Part shown: positions 1 to 12,415 of the stretch, piece by piece | Numbering within the stretch: position 1 is the stretch's first letter | Layout of the letters: the number at the start of each line of letters is the position of its first letter | NCBI GenBank assembly: GCA_029721435.1 | Contig: CM056592.1 | Coordinates: 37,459,611-37,523,610, forward strand | Reading direction: 5' to 3' | Source of the DNA: Gymnothorax reevesii | Taxonomy: Eukaryota > Chordata > Actinopteri > Anguilliformes > Muraenidae | DNA: 64,000 nucleotides | Made by a program: the position numbers and the translations under genes | The notes under the pieces: generated by a model | What the model saw: the letters and a program-made list of their open reading frames with translations, nothing else | Databases searched by the model: none | What the model was told of the DNA's origin: nothing

Positions 1-1558
1 CCACTTGCGTGGAACCAGTTGACATAACGTTACTAATTAAATCAAAAATGTCTTCTTTTTTTATTGCACCGAGTAACCAAACATCTACAATAATTCATGG
101 AAAAATAGTAACCTGGTCACCCTTTTTGAATGAATATTTTACCATAATATAATATATAATATGTAAAATATATTATCTGTTGAATGTTGATAGTGAAAAG
201 CACATAAAATGCACATTAAAAATAAATTAATTTCAAAAATTGGACTCTCTTTTCCTCAGCGTTGTTCAGCGTAATGTCCTCTTTAATCCTCTGAGGCCAA
301 AATTCTCCTTGGTTCCATTTAATTTCGGAGTTGTAGTACATGCGCTGTAATCCCAGATTAGTAGGCTTTACCGGGAATTTCAGTGGTAACCGAGAGCCTA
401 ATACTGTATAAGTTTTTGCATATGATGAAAAATGACTGTTTAAGCAGTATGTCTGAACATACGTACAGTCTGAACTCGAAAGAGAGCTCATTTAAATTAA
501 ATTCTGCGAACATGAGAACACTACCCCTGAGTGAATCGAGCACATAAATAATGCATTTCCTTTAAAAGCTGTTAATTTTACAACAACTTGTTGACACTAA
601 TCCTGACCTTCCACAGAGCGTGACCGTGCATCGGCGAACCTCTGTCAGGCTCCTGCACCGATGGGACACGACTCCGTCCATCAAGGGTGTACTCCTGCCG
701 CTAACGTAATGGCAGACATCTGGTGCGGCTCAAACACACGTCTCTAAGGCCTGGCAGCACTAATCACTGCGCTAAACAGAAATTTACTGCCAGTGGAGCA
801 GTCAGGCTACGCTCAAGTGGACTGGAAAGCTGCGGTATTCTTTTTGAAAGCCAAAAATTCCAATAAAAATAGAATAATTAGACTGTTTTACATTCCATTG
901 GCAGTGGTCAACACACACACACACACACAAAAATAAATAAACAGCCAGGTGAAATATTGCACTCGCCATTTTACTTTGTCGTTATTCAGTAATAACAAGA
1001 CTCTTTTGAGTTTCACTCCCTAAATGGTCAAATCAAGTCTCACATCCATTTGTGTCACCTGACTCCACTACTGGGGGATCCTTTCTTATTTTCAAGCTCT
1101 GGGGTTTACCGTGAAGAGCATATATAAGCATATTTTGTGTCAAAAAAAGGAAGAAATTGACGCTGGTAGCAACCACCCCTCCCTACCCTTTGACTCTGAC
1201 GGCCTACCCTACCCGCGGGGGGTAAGGTACCCTCATCGTTTTTTTCATGAAAATGAGCACAAAGGATGAATAAACAATTGCCTAGAAGCATTAGATCATA
1301 TCTGTTAATGTTTTTGTGCGACAGGAAAATATTTGTACATCCAACCCCCCCGGTTGGATGAGGGTTAAATTTTGTGAGTCCTATGTTACATCAGTCATTA
1401 AAACTGTATCAGTGGGCCAAGGTTAACCAAAGAGAGAGTTCACTCTTTCTTTTTTCTTTTTTAACAGGTAGCTTAGGAACAAATCAATAACCTGACAAAC
1501 GTTTTTTGTGTTTGGTTTCCCCGCCCCTTTTTTCCCACCCAGAAAGCAGCCGATCTGT
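1..1558. other. Intronic sequence with a CA microsatellite and a short hairpin
   Basis: AT-rich sequence without a recognised gene. It contains a CA repeat at 909-929 and a C-rich perfect hairpin at about 1339-1361 with arms CATCCAACC and GGTTGGATG. No family could be assigned to the rest. Confidence 0.6.
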
Positions 1559-1562
1559 TTAA

Positions 1563-1834
1563 CCCTCTATTAACCAAACCCATTTCCAATTGTGTAAAAA
1601 CATTTCCCTGGGCAAATATGCTGATTATGGGCCAATATTAGGAAAAATAGTTTAAAAAAACATTTACATTTTTTTAAAATTTAAATTAAAATTTTTTAAT
1701 TTCAAAATTTTAACTTGACGAACCATTCAAGTTATTCTCAAATGTTTATTTAGCAATAAGAAACATTTGCTGGTGTCCAGGCTGTTAACCCTTTCACTTT
1801 ATGTAGCAGATATGCTACGGTGGTCAATAGAGGG
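1563..1834. mobile_element. piggyBac-like miniature inverted-repeat element
   Basis: The 272-bp element is flanked on both sides by TTAA (1559-1562 and 1835-1838), the target duplicated by piggyBac transposases. Its ends are inverted copies, CCCTCTATTAACC on the left and CCCTCTATTGACC on the reverse of the right. The interior is A/T homopolymer-rich and too short to code. It is presumably mobilised in trans by a piggyBac-type transposase. Class assignment rests on the TTAA and the CCCT start. Confidence 0.75.
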
Positions 1835-1838
1835 TTAA

Positions 1839-3965
1839 TTCAGCACCGTGACCCATCGACACAGGGGGAGGAGGGTTGGCTTGTGATTCCTCCGACCCCC
1901 GTGCCTACTTGCCCAGGCTTCTTAACACTGTGGCAATAACACACTGCCTATGCCGTCGGAGGATAAACCAGTCAGCGTACATCCAGCTCGCACAGCTACA
2001 AGTGTCGCGCTGAACATGAGAAGCCACGAGTGAGCAAAGAGGCCGACAAATTTTTAGCCAGCACAACAACCCACGCCATCCCCCGGCTGTGCCAACTGCT
2101 GCCTTGCCATAACCGAAGAGGCCGTGGTGGGGATTTGAATATCCTATCATTGGGCTCCCAGACGATCACAGGGCCTCACTCACTCGAAGGCCCCCAACTC
2201 AACAGATTTTACCTCAACATTACCTCAACCAGTGGGACACAGCGATGCAAGGCAAACTTGACATCAAATATTAGCATTACTATTTTCCGTAATGAGGCCA
2301 AGGCAGTATTCAACAGATTCTATTGATTATTGATGCCGGATTTGTTGGACATTTTCAGTCCTCTCCCAGCTTTATATTGGCACGTCTCCTTCATAGAACC
2401 AGAGGGTCTTCTTTCTTTTTTTATATTCCGAAATGGAATGAATGTCACTGCCTGCTCACCGTATATATTGCCTGTGTTACAGAAGCCACCCATCTTATTT
2501 CCCATGGGCTATAACAGAGACATCCATGCATTACGAGTCGACTGAAGTTTTTCCCTGTAATGTAACGTGCTACGCCCCGAAAAAGAATTTCCCTCCAGAG
2601 AACGATTAAGTCTTTCTTTCTGTCTGTCTGTCTTTCTCTGTGTGTCTGTCTGCCTAACTAACCAAATCGCTAAAACAGTAATTTTTCCAACCGAGTTATA
2701 ACGAAAATGCAAGTAGAAGAGGAATAAATGTGGGATTTTATTCAACATGGTTTTATAAGTTTTGCTCATTGGATTCTCGTTTGGAAGAAACAAATACGTA
2801 TAACAAGTGAAATCAGCCCACTGAAATTGTAAGACACCAGCGGGAACTGTTTCACACGATGGGCGGCGCGTTATTTTGGAACAACTGAATAAAACGCTGC
2901 AGTGGAAAATTAAAGTGCTAGGTTTGGAGATGTCCTTGGATACACTGCTCTCCCACACACTATTCCTCTGTGTAACTTCATTTTAGAATATATGTCAAGC
3001 GGATTCCAATGCCTAACTAAATTAGCAAGCGCTTCATTAAGCGTCTATTGTGAATTTCTCCTTTTCTGCTCTAATGCCCAACATTTCTGGCAGATGCTAC
3101 ACAATGCACAAATTAAAAGAAAACAAACATAGTGGAATATCTGATGACCAGCAATAATAAGCAACTTACCAAAAGCTCTGTATTTCCCAGAAGAAAAAAA
3201 AAAACCAAAAAAATAAAAATAAAAACTGGTAAATACTGCATAATGAAATGACCAAAACTGACCAAAGTATCATGATTTCTTTGGGATAATTTCACCATTC
3301 AGTTCTCCAGTTGGCATTGAAGGTACAGAGGGCCATCTCATTCCTTTTCAGAAAAGGAGTAAATCCATGCAATTTTTGTTTTTTTGAAGTGCTCTGAATG
3401 TACCCTGAGAAATGAATGAACTGCCAGAGAAAATGAGATGAAAAATATAATGTTGCAGTCAAATATCAAACACAATTCACGGAGAAAGCAAATCGGGCCA
3501 GTTAAGGCAATGCGAGCAGACTGGCAAACTTGACAGCCTATTCCCTGAGGACGTAAGGATGTATGCCTCAGCCGGATGAGAGCTGTTCCCCTGTAATCAC
3601 ACCAGTTCTATATTTCACTCTCCCCTGCTCCGGAACATTCCATCTGCTCAGGCAGGCCTCTTGCCTGGTAAATACATTATTTATGATTCTTCAACCCCAA
3701 TAGCCAAACTTGTAATTAGCTATCACGTCATGAAAAAGTTAGATTCCCAAGGAAAGTGACAACTATTTTGCCCGACAACAAGGTTTTGCAAAAAATACAA
3801 TAACATACAGCATCTCTCTGTTTTCCCACTAGCACTATTCTTTGTGAAATTTAAAGGATTAGAGGATTATCCCCTGAATTCAGTATGCACTTAAGTCTTC
3901 AAAACTGAAAGAATCACTTTTGATTTTCACAATCGCAAATTGGCACGGTCACCCAGCTCCAGAAT
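1839..3965. other. Intronic sequence, mostly unique; possible conserved segment near 3500-3725
   Basis: No gene or repeat family was recognised. A pyrimidine-rich run lies around 2610-2655. The segment at about 3500-3725 has balanced composition and several AT-rich homeodomain-type cores such as TAATTA, and looks like possible conserved non-coding DNA. That is an impression only. Confidence 0.5.
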
Positions 3966-4290
3966 GCATCCATCCATTTACCCCTCCATTACCAAACCCA
4001 CTTATTTCTGTGCAGGCTTGCAGGCGGGCTGGTGCCCAACCCAGCTTAAAATGGAGGAGAGGTAGGAACACGCCATGGACAGACAGCTCACCAATCCATC
4101 GCAGGCATCGTGCACCATTCACGCGCACACTGATAACTAACAGTAACTTACAGGCACCAATGTCGCTGGCGTGCATGTCTTTGGGCATTAAAGGAAACAG
4201 GAGTCCCCAGGGCGAACATTAATGAACACAAGGGGAACATGCCAACTCCACTCAGACCCCCCCCCAGGCCAGTTTCAGGTCCACAAGGTT
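3966..4290 (+). repeat. Decayed dispersed fish repeat beginning ATCCATCCATTTA
   Basis: The order of motifs matches a very common fish repeat: ATCCATCCATTT, then CTGTGCAGG, GCCCAACCCAGC, CCAATCCATCGCAGG, GCATGTCTTTGG and AACATGCCAACTCCACTCAGA. This is an old copy with many substitutions. I remember the family as linked to a LINE 3' end, but the class is uncertain. Confidence 0.7.
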
Positions 4291-4461
4291 CCTGCTGTGA
4301 CAGCACTTCCCATTTCACCACCATGGCACCCTACAGCAGACTTAATATAGACTGCATTGGAAAATGTCACACAATTATAAACACACACCAACATGATAGA
4401 ATTAGAACAATGTTCCACTTACTCAAACAAACAAACTAACTAACTAAATAAGTAACAAAAA

Positions 4462-4492
4462 ACAAACACAAACACAAAAAAAAAAAAAAAAT
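4462..4492. repeat. A-rich simple repeat
   Basis: An ACAAACAC-type run passes into a homopolymer of about 15 A (to about 4491). It may be the tail of a retroposed copy, but no body was identified beside it. Confidence 0.7.
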
Positions 4493-4599
4493 CCCCGGTT
4501 AATATTCTTATTTATTTGAGGGAAACTCTTTCAGAGGTGCAGAGTCAAATTTCACAACATCAGTTCAAAGTCTCACCCTGGCACCCCTTCCCTGCCTAA

Positions 4600-4870
4600 C
4601 CCACCGGATGGATCCGCAGACGGACAGGCACGAACCAAAAGGCAACACTGTAGGACCTGAGTAGTAAGTAGGCAAAGTTTTGTTAATATTATGCAAATAG
4701 TTTTGGAGTTATGATCCAGACAACACTTTTTTCCATACGGACAGACAGACAGACACATACCGAAAGGAACAACTCCAGGACCTGAGTAGTAAGTCTGCAA
4801 AGTTTCATGTAGATCATGCAAACGGTTTTGGAGTTACGCTCCGGAAATGAAGTGGGAACGCCAACGCGAA
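4600..4870 (-). repeat. Dispersed repeat with an internal 125-bp tandem duplication
   Basis: The string AGGACCTGAGTAGTAAGT starts at 4652 and again at 4777, and both copies continue through TTTTGGAGTTA..CTCC, giving two units of 125 bp. Each unit carries a GGACAG/ACAGACAG stretch. The same vocabulary (GGAGTT.TGCTCCGGA.ATGAA, ACAGACAGAC) recurs at 50780-50910, so this is a family. On the minus strand it resembles the GTCTGTCTG...AACTC copies elsewhere in the window. Confidence 0.7.
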
Positions 4871-4959
4871 GGAAGCCTAAAACAATATGACTTTGGGAAG
4901 GAGGTGTAATACATCTAAATGACGCCATACAATCGACAAGTCATCATTCTATTAACAGC

Positions 4960-5560
4960 TTTACATTATTTTCTTTAGGGATTGAGGTTAGAGGGCTTCC
5001 TAATGGGGGGAAAAATGACACTGGTTTGATGTTTCTATCTTGATTAAAGCATTTTGATCGGCCAAAATGTAATATCGACCTTGAACACAACCCAAGATGT
5101 CCGCCGAAAAATTCTTACAGTGACCTACATTTTATAATCCCCTTTGATGAATATATTCATGTTGACAAACTCTGATTTTGGGCGTCAGAAAAACGTCTAT
5201 TACATCAAAACCATTCCACGTATTTGTCTCAAATTTTATGTGTGAGCTGCTTGACCAAAGGGCTAAACGTTAAAATCAATAAAAATTGTTTTTTCAAGAA
5301 TTAAAAATGCCAGTGTGTGTCATTGTGACATCGTTTTGACCCCCAACTGCCAGAAAAGCCTTGCTGAGATGGAAAAAAAAGTTTCTAATGTAAATAGACC
5401 AGAAGTTAGAACCTTGACCTTGACACTTGACCTTGAAGCTAGGAATGTGTAAAAGTACAGGATTCCGGCCAGAAGGTGACCAAACGAGGTGGTTTCTCCA
5501 AAGAATGAGAAAAAATGAACTTCAGATGCAGTTAAGAGTGTAACAAACAGAAAAATTAAT
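4960..5560. repeat. Possible dispersed repeat rich in TTGACCTTGA motifs
   Basis: The segment includes CTTGACCTTGACACTTGACC at about 5412-5431 and phrases such as AAGATGTCCGCC and GTGACCTACATTTT that are typical of dispersed repeats in aquatic animal genomes. No ends or target duplication could be fixed, so the boundaries are approximate. Confidence 0.4.
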
Positions 5561-8459
5561 ATTAAACCAACAGATGGACTAAGTAACCAAACGCATCATC
5601 ATTCTTGCTTAAAGTAATAATTTGGCATCTCTTATTTAATTTAACAGTCAACTTATTTATTAGAAGTTTACAAGTATGCATGTATCGTATTTTTTATTAT
5701 AGTATGTACAGTACCAGTGGCAGCTGCTGGGCTGAAAAAAGAGGTGGTACAAAAAAAATCCCCGTTAACTTAAGATTAGCCTTGACCTGTTTTCAGTATT
5801 TTCCAGTATCGATGATGTGATAACTCAGTTTTGAGTGCTTTCTATCGGGTTTAGCCCGTTCTTCTCGTTATGGAGAAACAGAACTTCACTTTTGTTCAAA
5901 ATTGGGCTTAGCAATACTCAGCCTTCAGAACTGAGGATATGAGTGGATAATAATTGTTTTCAATTAATCAGTTCAGATTAGGCTGCCTTCACTGCAGGAT
6001 ATGCCATCAGCTAATGTGGAAATTTACTGAAGTTTTATTAAATTATCTAAGTATGTATGTATGCATGTATGTATGCATTTATTTATCTAAATTCCATTCA
6101 GATGGAAGCAGAGTGTTTACAAGCCAATAAATTATATTATTGAAAAACCAGTTCAATAAAAAAGAAAGATTGACAGCAAGCCAAGGCTTATCATAAACTT
6201 TACAGGATTTTGGTGCCTCCTCTATTTTTAATTTTCACCTCAGCCGCAATCACTGGTATGGATTTATTTTATAGTGATAGCAACAATAAACACCAAAGGA
6301 ACAATTTGCTTTTCAAAGACAAGAAAATAGAACTCATTCAGCGAATTAAAAGCAAGTACACAGTTTTGATAACTGAAATCATCACACTGTTTGTGCTGCC
6401 ACCTTTAATCTTCGAAATGTCCGCCTTAGGTACGTGTAATGAGAACACAGGGCTTTACGTCCACGATTTTGCTAACTACATCGGACTCGATTTATTCAGC
6501 ATAAACAGCCATTACTCGTTTTCATTCATTTACATTTATTTTATTTACAAATCCTCAAATTATCCTTGCCATAACCTGTTAACAATACAATCACAGTTTT
6601 TATGTTGCAAGGGATGGCAAAAGTGGCTGTTTACAGGGAAACAGTATGACACATAGACGTACGGCGACAGGGTATTACGCTGTGTGAGGCTGCAGCAAGG
6701 GGCGGACCTACAGGTCAAGGACTGATGAGGTTTCTTTGGGCAAATCAAAGCACTGCGGTGACCCCCAGCTGACGTGCTGCAATTGTCTTTACTTGGCGAC
6801 AGGAATAAAAGACAGAAAGCAACTCTGCACAAGTCCTGACAACATTGAAACTTCACAATTATATCTGATAAATGGCAGTATAATCTGGGAAAAAAAACTT
6901 GTTCTGTCCAACCCGTAAAGGACCACCCTCTTCTCATGAGATCAAGCTCAAATTAAAATTTGAAGAGGGCATGGCAGGGAAACTGCTCAGCTAAAACCCT
7001 AAAAAAATAATTGACGGGAACCCAGTCTGACTAACTCACATTGCCAGCCTTTAGCCTTTTGAACTCATTCATCTATTAAATCAGAAATTAGATCATGCCA
7101 CCTATCGCGCCACAGTTATGCTTGGCGACAGCTGTTCGAATATTGCTTTTTGTTTTTATATTTTCAGATGCTGGTCTTTTGTACTATTTTTCATATCGTC
7201 CTAAGATTGATATTAATCTGAAAGGTTTCCAAAATAATTTAAATCATTTGGGAAGCAATGTAGCGGCAGGACACGATTGTACTCACTCGGTGACGGATAT
7301 AAGTTTTGACATCATTTGTGCTTCCATGTTTCAGTTGCTAATGCTCATCCACATCAACAAGCCTTTGTTGGAGTGAACAGAGCAAATTTCATAACGGCAC
7401 AAGTTATGTTAGTTGTCCGACTACAGTATTTCTGATATTTATGGATTGAAAGAGACACACAGATGATAAATGATAAAACATAGATGAAATAGTCATCTGT
7501 TCTTGGCCCTGTTCATAAGAAATTTCCCTTTCCAAAATCCTCAACAGCTATGACTTATATGAGTTATTCTGTGATATAAAGTTGTGTCACTTTCATAGTA
7601 TTAGAGTGATTAAATCAATCAAAGCCCCTACAAGTAATTGCGGCTTAACTGCAGCACAGCAAATATTCAATTATTACAGACAATTTAATGACTATTTCCC
7701 TCAATCCAATGCACATAACCTTGACGCATGTCAACTCTTGATGAATTGGTGGTTCGATGTAGAGGCTATTTTAATTTCCTTAAACTATTCATTAACTTCC
7801 ATCACACCAGTGAAAGGCATTAGGGAAGATCTTTGCTTACATTTAAAAGGCCGATGAGGACAGACGCCTTCAGAAATAAAGGGTCATCTCATAGCACAAT
7901 GGATTTATTCTTTTGGGTTCCCCAATCCATGGGCAACCAATGGCAAATAGATAATATGGAAAACATTGTAAGTATTAATATTGTGTATGGTCCTGGGACA
8001 GTGCTAATGCACCTTACTATAAAAATATACCTACCTGTGTACGGTCTACCAACATTAACCCTTATATTTATATATATATATCTTGTGCAGTTGAAAGCCT
8101 ATCGTGTGGTGACTTGTTAAACACGTTGCCACATGATAGGTTTTCAACACCTTTGATTTTGAAATCTTTCATCGTTGAGTAACAATAGGTGCATTTAGCG
8201 TTCTAAGGGTTAACACACTCACTCCTGATTGGACAGTTTCATGACAAATATTTCCATGAATATAACTGCAGATGGGATGCCAGCCAGCACCATACTGTAC
8301 TCAGCCAGAAACCACTCAGGAAAAGCACAATGTTCCACAAAAGCAAACCTACCAAAAACATAAAACTATACAACGATGCATAAATACATGTTCGCGTGTA
8401 TGCTGACGTGTATGTATGTACAGAGTGGATGTAACACCTTGTATATATATATATATATA
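5561..8459. other. Intronic sequence, no gene recognised
   Basis: AT-rich sequence with a GTAT/GCAT-type tetranucleotide repeat at 6051-6084 and a short TA run near 8069-8080. Short open frames on both strands have no recognisable domain. A long TA run at 8442-8458 borders the next element. Confidence 0.6.
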
Positions 8460-9003
8460 CACACTACCTGACAAAAGTATTAGGACGTCACTATTTATGT
8501 GTGTGATTTTCTTACAGTGCAGTTGAAAATAGTGAATGTATCATATTTGGAAATAGTTGTTTATTCAAATAAAAATACAGACCCCATTTTGGATACACCA
8601 AACTGAATTATTCTAAGTCTTGACCCTCCTTTTATAGAGAATCAAAATCACCCCATGTGCCACACCTGATCATACTGATTGAACTAATAGTAGCCGTGGT
8701 CTTCCATTATAACAAAGACACAATTCCAAACTTGTTAATTTGAAGATTACCATCTTGCAAGCACTATTTATTATAATATCTCTTATTTATTACAGACCCA
8801 AAGTGAGAGTTTCCTTATGCAGAGAAAAAATATGCCAATTTGTATATCTGTAGCATCCCCAAATGTTCAAATAATGTTCTGTGATGTTTACATGTACATT
8901 TTAGGACACCATTAAATTCCTACAACGCTCACATCTGTAATATAGCACGTACATCAAAGGTTGAGTGAGAATGAGGATCGTCCCAATACTTTTGTCAGGT
9001 AGT
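8460..9003. mobile_element. Non-autonomous Tc1-type element with CACTACCTGACAAAAGT ends
   Basis: The left end reads CACTACCTGACAAAAGTATT and the reverse of the right end reads the same 20 bases (with TAGGACG against TGGGACG after them). Both are bounded by TA-rich sequence, as expected for TA-targeting Tc1/mariner elements. The roughly 545-bp interior has no transposase-like frame, so this is a miniature derivative. The exact left edge is blurred by the adjoining TA microsatellite. Confidence 0.75.
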
Positions 9004-9014
9004 GTATATATACA

Positions 9015-9215
9015 TATACTAGCTGCTACTCGCTACCCGGAGTGAAATTGCCATTTCTTTTGAGTGCATGACCGTTTTTCAAAAATCGGGCGACGTCAAG
9101 TCCTTCCTGGTGTCCAAGTGGATATTCACACCAAATTTGGGGATAATGGGTTGAGAAATGTAGGAGAAAAACGTGTACATACGCACAGACAGGCAGACAT
9201 CGACCTCAAATATAT
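9015..9215 (+). repeat. Dispersed repeat with CACAGACAGGCAGACA tail
   Basis: It starts CTAGCTGCTACTCGCTACCCGG and includes ATTCACACCAAATTTGGGGA and GTACATACGCACAGACAGGC. The layout (sensory phrase about CAAATTTGG, then a CAGACAG tract) is like the other dispersed copies in the window. It is degenerate and the boundaries are approximate. Confidence 0.5.
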
Positions 9216-9583
9216 TATAGATATAAAGATACAGATATATGTATATATATACACTTTTATCATGTAAAGACTGACATACGCAAAGGCTTATGTTGGCAAT
9301 TCTTTACAGATGTCATATAGCAGATAAAAGTGGAATACACTGTAAAAAATGATAGCCCGTTTCGGCTATTTTTACTTATTTCTTCTCTTCAACTCCACTT
9401 GTCATGACAAATTTAAGATATGGAACACAATTCTATATGTTTTCAAAAATTAAAATAGAAAGTATCTATCGTCTTGACTAACTGTGAGTTGAAACAATGC
9501 TTAAGATGTGTTTACTCATATTTAGTCGAGTGAATTCACATTTTTCAGGCACCTGGTGGACATTCCTCGCTAAACTTAGTCTA

Positions 9584-9901
<318 letters not shown>

Positions 9902-9929
9902 CTAAAGGACACTTGGTAGAGCGCATACC

Positions 9930-10478
9930 TCCACTGTGCCATATATCTGTTCTTCTGGTCACAGAATATGTTCCTGATCACCTCCATAATTATATCGACA
10001 CTTCCCTGGACTGCCACCTATCATTTTGCTAAATCTGATGCCAAACTGTTCATAACTTTTTCAGTTATCCATTCAGAAATATCTCACAGACCCGCATTAG
10101 ACAGATATATTGTAATTCTTCCAGATCCAGAATCCAGAAAATGTTCCACATAACTTACAAAATAGAATCAACTCATTCTTGGACTACCATCGATCATCCT
10201 ACCAAATTTAGTGCCAAACCATTCATAACTTTTTGAGTTATCCGGTCAGAAATATCTCACAGACCCGCATTAGACAGATTGTAATTCTTCCAGATCCAGG
10301 CACCAGAATATGTTCCGCATAACTTACAAAATGAAATCTTATTCTTGGACTACCATCGATCATCCAACCAAATTTTGAGCCAAAGCATTCATAACGTTTT
10401 GAGTTACCCTGTTAAGGGACAGGCAGAAAGACAGACAAATAGGGGTGAAAACATAACCTCCTTGGCGGAGGTAGAAAG
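9930..10478 (+). repeat. Dispersed repeat made of three ~170-bp units ending in CCTCCTTGGCGGAGG
   Basis: The phrase GGACTGCCACC / GGACTACCATC occurs at 10008, 10181 and 10347, and CTCACAGACCCGCATTAG at 10083 and 10256, so the array has a period of 166-173 bp. Each unit contains CCATTCATAAC.TTTTTGAGTTA or a variant. The right end is CATAACCTCCTTGGCGGAGGTA, an imperfect hairpin. A single-unit relative with the end CCTCCTAGGAGGAGG lies at 18370-18580. The array starts about 150 bp upstream of the ca10 exon. Confidence 0.75.
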
Positions 10479-10980
10479 CATGAACTGCACTCATAGTGCC
10501 AATATGACCAGAGTGCAATATCAAGGGTTACTGTTACACTGGCAGTTAGGAGCTGACAGATCTCAGCGGACAGTACATTTGCAAAATAGCATTTGGTGAG
10601 AATGGTACAATGATATTGTTCAATATTAATTACATTGCACACTTTAGTTCACAAATGTGGTCGTCATTCTAAAGGTAGACAAAAATCGAGGTGCTGAAAC
10701 CCTGAGGAACTCCACAGGGTTCCTTTATGTTCGGAGAAAAGTTATTGTCGGTGCGGTTTTGTCCTCAAACAAGTTCTAAGTTGTAAATCGTGGTTTATAC
10801 GGAGGGTTTACACATTTTTGCCCAATTAACACCATCTGCCCTGTATTCTCTTGCATGCATTCAAAAATAGACTCCATGAAAAAAAAAAAAAAACCAGAAA
10901 AATCCACTGAGAGCAGAAACGCATTCGCTCTGTTCCCATTCTCATAATGAGCCCAGCCCTGCAAGAAAATACCTTGCGCC

Positions 10981-11015
<35 letters not shown>

Positions 11016-12156
11016 TTAGGAACAGAGAGATGCCGCAAGCCATGAGACAGAGCCCTCTGGCTGCTCGAGATCTTTGTTAAGCATCTTAGTTTGATAAATA
11101 AAATCAAGTTCAGGCTCACGGCAGTCTGCTTCGATTGTAGCTTCCTTCATTGGAGCTAAACCATCGGCTGGCATTTTATTCAAACCCAGTACTCCTCCGG
11201 TCTATGGCAAATTACTCCATTTTACAAAATCACCGGGAGAAAAAAAAAATTAAAAATACATTAGCGAGCTGCGCGGTCGTCTCTTGTTTAAGGCGTTATC
11301 GAATTGGGCCGTAACACTTTCTGGAAGTGAAGAGAACTGCGGACGTTCCCCATGCTAAATCACTCCTGAAAATGACAGCGAGTCCGCAGGGCAGTCGGGG
11401 GACTCGAGAGTGGGGTAAATCTGGGACCCTGTCGCAAATGCACCCGTAATTATTACCCCCTCGATGGGTCCTAGAATGGAGGGGAGCCTGACAGCAAACA
11501 TCTCACCGCAGGGTGCGAATCAACCGCCAATATTCTCTCGCACCGCCCACACAACCTCTCCATACTGCGCGGTGCTAAAAACAGAAATGAATGTGTCATT
11601 GTCCACATGTATTTACGAACTGCCCACTGTTTCGCATTATGCGCAGTCTCTCGTCCGCTTCTCACGTATAAAAGTAGACCTTGAAATATTTTATTGACTC
11701 CTTCAGCTGCACTGCTATGTAATTCACTAAAGAGGAAGATTACTGATCTCCCATAATCCCTCTTTAGACTCTCAATAGCCATCTAAACCACTAAATCAAG
11801 TAAACACAGTCCTGATTAAAGCTTCTCTAAAGTGCAAGCCTTTAAAAAAAAAAAAAAAAAAAGAATTCTGGGGGTTGAGTCTAAAATGAGAAGCACAGTA
11901 CAGAGGGAGGAATCAAGGATTTGGTAAATTGCCATTTGCTTGAAGTCCCAAATACAAATGATTAACATGATTCTGTGTGATCAGGCGACACTACGGTACA
12001 AAAACTGTGCCGTTTAAATTAAAGGAGTGCGCTGCAGCACTGGATAAATATTAGCATGAAATGGGTCAAATTGCTCAAACAGGCCCTTTCTAATGCATCC
12101 ATAAACATTTTTAAACGCTACATAACACGCCACCCCCTATTTCGGTACGCGTTACA
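10479..12156. other. Intronic sequence with CA and A-rich tracts; possible conserved segment at 11040-11450
   Basis: It contains a CA microsatellite at 10985-11014 and A runs at 10879-10893 and about 11844-11862. The segment 11040-11450 is of higher complexity and may be conserved non-coding DNA. No gene was seen. Confidence 0.5.
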
Positions 12157-12415
12157 GACAACACATTCTCATCACGACTCGTGTGTTGGTGATGCTACCT
12201 TATCTAGAGTTGATTTATGACCAAAAAGAACGCTTTTGTTGTCCTTATTTGACATTAAGTGTTAGGGTTCAAGATAAGGGTTAGGGGTTCGGTGTTAGGG
12301 GGTGGGTTTTTTTTTAAACTGGCTTCAAATAAGGACACCAAAAGTCTCCTTTTTCATCGTATATCAACGCTTGGTCAGGTTGCATCACAGTATGATGAGC
12401 CAGGATGAGGCCAGG
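12157..12415. mobile_element. Short inverted-repeat DNA element (uninterrupted copy)
   Basis: The left end GACAACACATTCTCATCAC is followed by ACTCGTGTGTTGGTGATGCTACC; the reverse of the right end reads CTCATCATACTGTGATGCAACC. The middle contains TTAGGGTT-type runs and TTTTTAAACTGG. The same order occurs at 46275-47436, where another element is inserted, which supports a defined family. The TTAGGG runs belong to the element and are not telomeric. Confidence 0.7.

Noticed and set aside
6210..6937. Overlapping open frames on both strands (148 and 125 codons)
   Set aside because: They overlap antisense, have no domains, and end in low-complexity hydrophobic stretches; taken as chance.
9336..9560. 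Possible miniature element starting CACTGTAAAAAATG next to the exon
   Set aside because: The left end resembles a common family, but no matching right end (TTTTTACAGTG) was found before the exon.
12240..12310. TTAGGG-like runs resembling telomere repeats
   Set aside because: The runs are irregular, and the same stretch recurs inside the related element at 47300-47350, so they belong to a dispersed DNA element and are not an interstitial telomere.
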